DNA of 12,957 bases from positions 1 to 12,957 of the forward strand of contig MHDY01000219.1 in assembly GCA_001803705.1 (NCBI GenBank), written 5' to 3'. The notes beneath the pieces were generated by a model. The model saw only the letters and a list, made by a program, of their open reading frames with translations. It was not told the DNA's origin and ran no database searches. Below, piece by piece: positions 8,403 through 12,957 of this stretch (positions are counted from its first letter, which is position 1; each line of letters starts with the position of its first letter). Made by a program: the position numbers and the translations under genes. Origin of the DNA: Nitrospirae bacterium GWC2_56_14. Lineage in GTDB: Bacteria > Nitrospirota > UBA9217.

Positions 8403-9425
8403 TCACCGGAGGCGGCGAAGCACGGCGGCAATGATCGGTCCGCGCGCACCGTGCCACCGGACACACCCGCTCATCTCCGCCCTGGTCCTGCGCAATATGT
8501 CAAGGGCCCCGGTCCGTTCCAGAACCCGCCTGAACCCGCCAAGGGGCGGAAGTTCCTGGCCGTGCAGCACCGAGCCCTGCGCGTCGAGGACCGGCTTCCT
8601 GGATGCAACCGGCGTTGCCTGCAACCGGGGCCTGACGCAAGAGTCATAAAAGGTCGAGAAATCCATGAAGACTAACTCGCATGCATGCTGTTTCGCCAGG
8701 TGCTTCATGGCATCCTCGCCGAGCCACCACAGATGCACGGGCGGCAGGTCCGTCTCCCAGTCAGCGTCGGGAAAAGCGGATTTGTTCGGCGTCGTGATGA
8801 TGAGCTCGCCGTCCCGGGAAAGGAGCTCCAGGGCTTCGGCAATGAACCCGTTGATATCGGGCAGATGCTCGACGAGCTGGTTCATGATTATCGCGTCGTA
8901 CTTCGTTCTCCGCGCCTTGAGGTCGCCCAGCGTCGCGGTCTCGTAGCGGTTGCCATAGTGGTCTCTCGCCCAAGCGATCGCCTGGGAGGAGATATCCACT
9001 CCGGTAACGCTGAAACCATCTTCTGCCAGGGCATGGGTGAAATATCCCATGCCGCAGCCGATCTCCAGGACGCTAGGCGCCGTCCCCGCCGCCCTCCTGG
9101 TCCTCAGGTGCCGGGCGACGGCCCAGTAGGACTCTTCCTGCCGGATCAGGTAGGCCAGGGGCCGCTGCCAGGCCAGGACCTCGTAGGCGTAGCGGTAATA
9201 CCGGTTATAGCCCGGAACGCTCCGAATGTTCCGGTAAATATGCCCGTAAAGAGCATCATCCGCTTCCAGCGGGAACGCGAACGACGCCAGACAGCTCTCG
9301 CATTCACAGATAGTGTAGGTCCGGTTTTCCTGATACCCGGGAGCGGCCCCCACAAGGCGATGCGAGGTGCCGCCGCACAGGCGGCATCGCTCACGGTCCT
9401 CTCGTGTCATGAGATCGTTCTCCAT
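8403..9425 (-). CDS. Zinc-ribbon class I SAM-dependent methyltransferase (B)
   Basis: This 340-residue protein has the same plan as its downstream neighbour but is clearly divergent. A zinc ribbon (C14, C17, C42, C45) precedes a Rossmann domain with motif I VLEIGCGMGYF at 119-129, D144 in VTGVDIS, and YDAIIMNQLVEHLPD at 176-190. PPVHLWWLGEDAM at 228-240 is a typical downstream signature. A C-terminal tail of about 60 residues has no motif I recognise. The frame stays open to 9659, deep in the flippase gene, which is a shadow. Two starts are credible: ATG 9425 with AAGGTGG 4 bases upstream, or ATG 9410, which overlaps the flippase stop as ATGA with GGAG 9 bases upstream. A role in methylating the glycan or its precursor is inferred. 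Confidence 0.87.
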   Translation of the reverse strand: MENDLMTREDRERCRLCGGTSHRLVGAAPGYQENRTYTICECESCLASFAFPLEADDALYGHIYRNIRSVPGYNRYYRYAYEVLAWQRPLAYLIRQEESYWAVARHLRTRRAAGTAPSVLEIGCGMGYFTHALAEDGFSVTGVDISSQAIAWARDHYGNRYETATLGDLKARRTKYDAIIMNQLVEHLPDINGFIAEALELLSRDGELIITTPNKSAFPDADWETDLPPVHLWWLGEDAMKHLAKQHACELVFMDFSTFYDSCVRPRLQATPVASRKPVLDAQGSVLHGQELPPLGGFRRVLERTGALDILRRTRAEMSGCVRWHGARGPIIAAVLRRLR

Positions 9426-10720
9426 TGCGCCACCTTGATAATGAGGAAATAGAGCAGGAAGCTCGCCAGCAGTGCGAGCGCCAGACCGAGAGCGCCCAGT
9501 TCTATTAATAACCAGCTTAGCACGATGAGCGCCGCGCCCCAGAAGGCATTTGCGGCGAAATTGGTCCACATGCGGCCGTCCGCCACCCATGCCGTCATGA
9601 CTGGAGACTGCACTATCTGCATAAACGTCGCCGCCTGGACCACGACGAACACCACCCATTGTCCGCTGTAGTTCTCTCCATAGAGCGCCATGATGAACGG
9701 GCTCAGGACCGACAGCGCAATCAAAAACGGCGCGGTCACCAGGATGTTAATCTTCCCATAGAACGACCGCATGGATCGCTGGCCGTCCTCAGATGCCTGC
9801 GACGCCATGATAGGAAGAAATACCTGAGCGGCGATGCCCGGGAGAAACAGCAGCAGCTGCCGCCACTGGGTCACGATATTATAGACAGCCATTTCGGAGA
9901 AGCCCCCGGGACGGCTCACAAGCATAGTATTACAGACCCATGCCGCAGGCGTGACCAGGCTGTTCGCCAGCATGGTCGGAAGGCTGAATCGCCACAGGAC
10001 AGGCCACTCGCGCATGCATCCCCGGTAATCGGTCGAGACACCTTTTTCCCGCGTGACTGAGGCCAGGGCGACCGCGCCGAGGAAGCAGGCGATTACTGCC
10101 GCGAGATTATAGCCCCACAGCGCCCCCCGCAAGCCGCCGAGCGCGAGCCCTCCGGCGACGGCTGCGACGCCGGAGAGACCGGAATAGATGTTGACCCTTG
10201 ACAGTTTCCGGAACGCTTCAAAGCCTGCCAGGGCCCCGCTCTGAGCGCCGCTTAGGGAACTGGCGATAATGCTGAGCGACGCTATCCTGAGGAATGGCGC
10301 GAGCTCCGGGGACGACAGCATTTTGTCCGCTATAAGGGGCGATCCCGCGTACAGCGCAGCGGTCATCATGCCGCCGAATGCGCAGGCCAGCGCGGTCGCA
10401 AGGGCAAGTATCCTTCCTGACCGCACGGGATTCGCCCTGAACGTCTCGGCTATATGCTTGGTCGCTGTCAAGCCCGCGCCAAAGCCCGCGAACACCCCGA
10501 ACGTCAGGATCGTGCTCTGGATGATGCTGAACTCACCAAAAGCCTCCTTGCCGAGCCCTCGGGAAAGGACGATCGCCGAAACAAGGCCGGCGGAGCGCCC
10601 GGCGACGGTCGCCAGCAAACTCCAGATGAGGCCGGACGTGATCCGCCTGTCATTGAGCAGTCTCGCCAAAGCGGCCTGCACGTTCGAGCGAATACCCGGC
10701 GGCAGAAGATTCATTGGCAT
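9407..10720 (-). CDS. wzx: Wzx-like oligosaccharide flippase (MOP superfamily)
   Basis: This 437-residue polytopic membrane protein has the length and helix density of Wzx/RfbX flippases, which move undecaprenyl-linked repeat units across the inner membrane. The N terminus, SGLIWSLLATVAGRSAGLVS at 29-48 followed by LSRGLGKEAFGEFSII, is typical of polysaccharide-biosynthesis MOP proteins. Many hydrophobic segments follow to the C terminus. The first ATG (10720) and one two codons later (10714) both lack a ribosome site, and an in-frame stop at 10777-10775 rules out a longer form. The ATG at 10714 overlaps the stop of a 27-codon micro-ORF as ATGA, so initiation may depend on upstream translation. 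Position next to glycosyltransferases and a Wzy-like gene supports a Wzx/Wzy-dependent pathway. Confidence 0.9.
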   Translation of the reverse strand: MPMNLLPPGIRSNVQAALARLLNDRRITSGLIWSLLATVAGRSAGLVSAIVLSRGLGKEAFGEFSIIQSTILTFGVFAGFGAGLTATKHIAETFRANPVRSGRILALATALACAFGGMMTAALYAGSPLIADKMLSSPELAPFLRIASLSIIASSLSGAQSGALAGFEAFRKLSRVNIYSGLSGVAAVAGGLALGGLRGALWGYNLAAVIACFLGAVALASVTREKGVSTDYRGCMREWPVLWRFSLPTMLANSLVTPAAWVCNTMLVSRPGGFSEMAVYNIVTQWRQLLLFLPGIAAQVFLPIMASQASEDGQRSMRSFYGKINILVTAPFLIALSVLSPFIMALYGENYSGQWVVFVVVQAATFMQIVQSPVMTAWVADGRMWTNFAANAFWGAALIVLSWLLIELGALGLALALLASFLLYFLIIKVAQWRTIS

Positions 10721-10794
10721 GGTGGAGCCGGACTGTTTCGACCGAAGTGGCTCGCGGTGGACCGGATCCTCTGCTCATCATGAAGCCTTGTCAT
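10711..10794 (-). CDS. Possible 27-codon coupling micro-ORF
   Basis: A 27-codon frame fills the only sizeable gap in the operon. Its ATG (10794-10792) overlaps the methyltransferase A stop as ATGA, and its TGA (10713-10711) overlaps the second ATG of wzx (10714) in the same way. AAGGA lies 8 bases before its start (10807-10803), better than anything in front of wzx. The peptide is polar, begins MTRLHDEQRI and has no motif I recognise. It could be a translated spacer that delivers ribosomes to wzx, or chance. No homology claim is made. Confidence 0.3.
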   Translation of the reverse strand: MTRLHDEQRIRSTASHFGRNSPAPPCQ

Positions 10795-11561
10795 GCAGTG
10801 TTTCCTTTTTGGAAATAGAGGATGACCCCCAGGAAACGTCCGTCCACGATATACTCGGTTACGACCCGATGAACGTTGTGAGCCTGCATGATAAAGAACA
10901 GCCTGTTCAGGTCGTAGTGGTTCATTTGCATGTAGGGCGTAAAAAAGCTCCGCCCCCTGATCAGATGAATGAAGTTCCTGGCCAGAGGGACATAACGCTT
11001 CGCCAGCGCTATCAGGGCCCTGAACCAGTTGACGTCGGGCATCTTGGCGTACGGAAAGTGCACGACACCGACCCCTCCGTCAGCAAGGCGCGACAGGAGG
11101 CTCGCAAAGATGCGCTCTCCCCGCTTGACCGGGATGTGCTGAAAGACGATGAAAGAATGTATGAAGTTGAAATCGTCCGGTAATGCCGAGAGGTCGTCAT
11201 CGGTTCTGCGCAGTTCAACGTTCGTGATCGACCGTGACCTGCAGTTCCTCCCCGCCTCCGCCAGCATCGCCGGGGAAACATCGGCCCCAACCACCTCCTC
11301 CGAGACCTCCGAAAGAGGAATGACCAGACGCCCCACACCACAGCCGAAATCCAGCGCTCGTCTGACGGTAAAGACCGGGTCGACATGCTCCTTTACCTTC
11401 TTCAGCACTTCCTGGATATGGTTGCGTCCGCTTTGGAAGAATTCTTCCCTCCCCGCATCCGTCAGGCGCCGTGTGCGGAACTTCTCATCGGCAAGCACTC
11501 CGAAATACGGGTCCTGCGTTCCGAATTTTTCCCACTCCCGGTCTGTATCCTTGATCAGCAT
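10791..11561 (-). CDS. Class I SAM-dependent methyltransferase (A)
   Basis: This 256-residue methyltransferase is the first gene of the operon. A helical N-terminal lead-in (WEKFGTQDPYFGVLADEKFR at 10-29) is common in small methyltransferases of polysaccharide loci. Motif I is ALDFGCGVGRL at 69-79, the strand-2 acid is D94 in VVGADVS, and motif IV is FNFIHSFIVFQHI at 131-143. GGVGVVHFPY at 162-171 fits motif VI. It has no zinc ribbon, unlike the other two methyltransferases here. A purine-rich GGGAGAGGG ends 9 bases before the ATG at 11561. Downstream, its stop overlaps the micro-ORF start. Sugar or repeat-unit methylation is inferred from context. A role in making or capping the glycan end cannot be excluded. 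Confidence 0.87.
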   Translation of the reverse strand: MLIKDTDREWEKFGTQDPYFGVLADEKFRTRRLTDAGREEFFQSGRNHIQEVLKKVKEHVDPVFTVRRALDFGCGVGRLVIPLSEVSEEVVGADVSPAMLAEAGRNCRSRSITNVELRRTDDDLSALPDDFNFIHSFIVFQHIPVKRGERIFASLLSRLADGGVGVVHFPYAKMPDVNWFRALIALAKRYVPLARNFIHLIRGRSFFTPYMQMNHYDLNRLFFIMQAHNVHRVVTEYIVDGRFLGVILYFQKGNTA

Positions 11562-11566
11562 CCCGA

Positions 11567-11642
11567 TGATCCCTCTCCCGCGGTTCCGCTGAGGCTAGTT
11601 ACCCATTGAGCGGCAGGGACAAGCTGAGGAACCGATGGATCA
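11567..11642 (-). promoter_or_regulatory. Nested inverted repeats in the operon leader
   Basis: Two arms nest around the untranslated leader. TGATCC (11567-11572) pairs with GGATCA (11637-11642), and inside it CGGTTCC (11581-11587) pairs with GGAACCG (11628-11634). GCTGAGG also occurs as a direct repeat at 11588-11594 and 11623-11629. The inner stem would start almost at the predicted transcript 5' end, and the purine-rich ribosome site lies between its 3' arm and the ATG. The arrangement may be an RNA hairpin or a protein-binding operator. The function is not shown by sequence. Confidence 0.4.
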
Positions 11643-11670
11643 TTATAGTTTATTTATCAATAGGATTCCA
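11642..11670 (-). promoter_or_regulatory. Candidate sigma-70-type promoter of the polysaccharide operon
   Basis: On the minus strand a perfect TATAAT (11647-11642) lies 17 bases downstream of TGGAAT (11670-11665), a poor -35 match. An AT-rich run at about 11671-11692 could act as an UP element. Transcription would begin near 11635, leaving a leader of about 75 bases before methyltransferase A. It is the only convincing -10 box between the two transcription units. Confidence 0.5.
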
Positions 11671-11705
11671 GTTTTAAAATTTTAAAAATAAGAGCTGTCA
11701 ATAAG

Positions 11706-11740
11706 AACAGGGTGCGTCCCTGAAAGAGACGCACCCTGTT
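11706..11740 (-). terminator. Rho-independent-like terminator after the multicopper oxidase
   Basis: A perfect 13-bp inverted repeat (11706-11718 with 11728-11740) encloses a 9-base loop. It lies about 50 bases past the oxidase stop and before the operon promoter, as expected for a terminator of the minus-strand oxidase gene. The following minus-strand bases, CTTATTGACAG, are only moderately T-rich, so termination may be leaky. The stem itself is strong and GC-rich in the middle. Confidence 0.65.
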
Positions 11741-11780
11741 ATCATTTTACTATTGCAGGTCAACCGCACCGGCAAACATT

Positions 11781-11798
11781 CATTACATACATTACATA
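11781..11798. repeat. Tandem duplication of a 9-base unit at the oxidase stop
   Basis: CATTACATA occurs twice in direct tandem (11781-11789 and 11790-11798) and spans the oxidase stop codon. It looks like a small slippage duplication and duplicates TAA codons just past the gene end. Confidence 0.6.
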
Positions 11799-12957
11799 AC
11801 CGGACTGTTCCAGATGCCGGCCATCGGGATCGCTCCGACCTGGCCTACCCCGAAAGTATAGACGCTGTCTGTCGGGGCGCCATCCCACACGCCATTGCCG
11901 CTCTGGTCGAGGTACCACTGTCCGTCCTTATACACGCCGATGTTGGTAATGCCGGTCCGCGCCCAGTCGCCGGTCACGGGGATTCCGCCAACAACGCCGC
12001 CCGTGTAGGTAAGTTTGGCGTCGGTCGGGGTATTATCCCAAGCGCCGTTGCCGCTCTGGTCAAGGTACCAGACACCGTTCGCGAATATACCGATCTTGGT
12101 ACGACCGCTCCCGGTCCAGTCGCCTGCCACCGGCACTGCGCCGGCCACACCGCCGCCGAAGCTTAATCTTGCGTCGGTCGGTGTGCCATCGTAGGCGCCG
12201 TTGCCGTTCAGATCAAGGTACCATACGCCGTTCGCGAATATGCCTACCTTGGAGGTTCCGGTCCCGGTCCAGTCGCCGACCACCGGCACGGCCCCAGACA
12301 CGCCGCCGCCGAAGCTGAATCTTGCGTCGGTCGGTGTGCCATCGTAGGCGCCGTTGCCGTTCAGGTCAAGATACCAGATGCCGTTCGCAAATATGCCGAT
12401 GTTGGAAGATCCCGTCCCGGTCCAGTCGCCGCGCACGGATACTGCCCCTGTTACGCCGCCACCGAAGGAGTACTGCTTGTCCATTACCGGCCCGTCCCAG
12501 GCGCCATTGCCGTTCACGTCAAGGTACCATACTCCGTTGCCGCGATATACGCCGATCTTATCCAACTGGCCAAACGACGGCTGACAGTCCCGTTGAATCG
12601 AGCCATCGGCATTCTTGACGCACATGGGCCGCATCATCTCATTGTCTTCGTGTTCGACGATGTGGCAGTGCCAGACATAGAGGCCGGAGATGTCGAACCT
12701 GGCCTTTATCCGGGTGATCTGTCCCGGTAAGGCGACCACGGTATCCTTATAGCCCAGCTCATTGGGATTCGGGGCCGTCGCGGTCCCGACCGACAACAGG
12801 GTGAGCGGATCAAAATCCTGCCGATCGACCACCTCGAAGCCGACCAGATGCAGATGGATCGGGTGGGCGTCCACGGTGGTGTTGTATATCTCCCACAGTT
12901 CAATGCTGTTCAACGATGGGGTCTCGGTGACCGGAGCCGACCATTTTAATGGTACGG
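11792..12957 (-). CDS. Multicopper oxidase with C-terminal tandem repeats (5' end missing)
   Basis: The frame is open from the right edge to a TAA at 11794-11792, giving the last 387 residues. The first visible part is the C-terminal cupredoxin domain of a CotA/bilirubin-oxidase-like multicopper oxidase. HPIHLH carries ligands H31, H34 and H36. HCHIVEHEDNEM supplies H96, C97, H98, H102 and the axial type-1 ligand M107. These enzymes oxidise metals or phenolics and reduce oxygen to water, usually outside the cytoplasm. From about residue 134 to the end come five repeats of about 51 residues, each with a GIFANGVWYLD core and GDWTGTG. Apparent start codons near 12913 (a TTG) are internal: the frame upstream reads on with family-like sequence. 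The repeats are acidic and glycine-rich; calcium or surface binding is a guess. A terminator separates this gene from the polysaccharide operon. Confidence 0.92.
   Translation of the reverse strand, partial: VPLKWSAPVTETPSLNSIELWEIYNTTVDAHPIHLHLVGFEVVDRQDFDPLTLLSVGTATAPNPNELGYKDTVVALPGQITRIKARFDISGLYVWHCHIVEHEDNEMMRPMCVKNADGSIQRDCQPSFGQLDKIGVYRGNGVWYLDVNGNGAWDGPVMDKQYSFGGGVTGAVSVRGDWTGTGSSNIGIFANGIWYLDLNGNGAYDGTPTDARFSFGGGVSGAVPVVGDWTGTGTSKVGIFANGVWYLDLNGNGAYDGTPTDARLSFGGGVAGAVPVAGDWTGSGRTKIGIFANGVWYLDQSGNGAWDNTPTDAKLTYTGGVVGGIPVTGDWARTGITNIGVYKDGQWYLDQSGNGVWDGAPTDSVYTFGVGQVGAIPMAGIWNSPVM
11795..12556. repeat. Five tandem 153-bp coding repeats in the oxidase gene
   Basis: Units in reading order are 12556-12401 (one codon longer), 12400-12248, 12247-12095, 12094-11942 and 11941-11795 (shorter, at the C terminus). 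Each encodes a core of the form GIFANG-WYLD-NGNG, then PTDA, an FGGGV-like turn and GDWTGTG. The second and third units are nearly the same at DNA level, with a 47-base identical run at 12165-12211 and 12318-12364. The last unit is the most divergent. Confidence 0.9.

Noticed and set aside
7664..8434. 256-codon plus-strand open frame
   Set aside because: It is antisense to methyltransferase C, whose SAM and zinc motifs are clear. No ribosome site or protein-like pattern supports the plus-strand frame.
8685..9452. 255-codon plus-strand open frame
   Set aside because: It is antisense to methyltransferase B and has shadow-like composition.
9426..9659. 78-codon N-terminal extension of methyltransferase B
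   Set aside because: It lies wholly inside the flippase gene, is Arg/Gly-rich and precedes the natural zinc-ribbon start.
10801..10815. Inverted repeat TTTCC-AAAAA-GGAAA as a terminator
   Set aside because: The stem is only 5 bp, lies inside the end of methyltransferase A and has no T-tract. Its GGAA arm is better read as part of the micro-ORF ribosome site.
10269..11183. 304-codon plus-strand open frame
   Set aside because: It runs opposite both wzx and methyltransferase A across two real genes and has no motif.
11655..11670. Sigma-54-type promoter (GG ... GC) in the intergenic region
   Set aside because: A GG is present near 11668, but the bases 10 downstream are not GC, so the essential -12 element is missing.
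12911..12913. Apparent start codon of the multicopper oxidase
   Set aside because: It is a TTG inside an open frame. The upstream codons read VTETPSLNSIELWEI, continuous with the family, so the gene begins beyond the window.

Overview
The window is a moderately GC-rich bacterial segment in which every gene I can support lies on the minus strand. It holds the 5' and middle part of a surface-polysaccharide (O-antigen, capsule or exopolysaccharide) operon, preceded by the 3' end of an unrelated multicopper oxidase gene. The organism cannot be named from this. Wzx/Wzy-type genes, a classical signal peptide and Shine-Dalgarno starts suit a Gram-negative environmental bacterium. The repeat-bearing multicopper oxidase recalls proteins I associate with Geobacter-like Desulfuromonadales, but that is a weak inference.

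Transcription reads from right to left. At the right edge (12957-11792) is the end of a secreted multicopper oxidase: its last cupredoxin domain with the copper ligands, fused to five 51-residue tandem repeats. A strong hairpin (11706-11740) follows it. An AT-rich stretch with a perfect TATAAT box comes next and probably starts the polysaccharide operon.

The operon runs without a real break: SAM methyltransferase A (11561-10791), a possible 27-codon micro-ORF, flippase Wzx (10720-9407), two zinc-ribbon SAM methyltransferases B and C (9425-8403 and 8398-7424), a GT2 glycosyltransferase (7449-6466), a Wzy-like polymerase (6469-4943), two GT4 glycosyltransferases (4925-3906 and 3909-2635), and a large secreted TIM-barrel glycoside-hydrolase-like protein that starts at 2648 and runs off the left edge. 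Most junctions are 4-26 base overlaps or gaps under 20 bases, so translation is probably coupled.

The inferred pathway is as follows. The GT2 and GT4 enzymes build a lipid-linked repeat unit on the cytoplasmic face, and the methyltransferases decorate sugars or sugar precursors. Wzx flips the unit and Wzy polymerises it. The exported TIM-barrel protein may trim, modify or degrade the polymer outside the cytoplasm. No initiating phosphoglycosyltransferase, chain-length regulator, export porin or nucleotide-sugar gene is in the window. Those must lie to the left or elsewhere.

The least ordinary items are the secreted TIM-barrel protein coupled to a glycosyltransferase, the oxidase-repeat fusion, the micro-ORF joined to both neighbours by ATGA overlaps, and the nested inverted repeats in the operon leader. 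I saw no CRISPR array, tRNA, rRNA, insertion sequence or attachment site.
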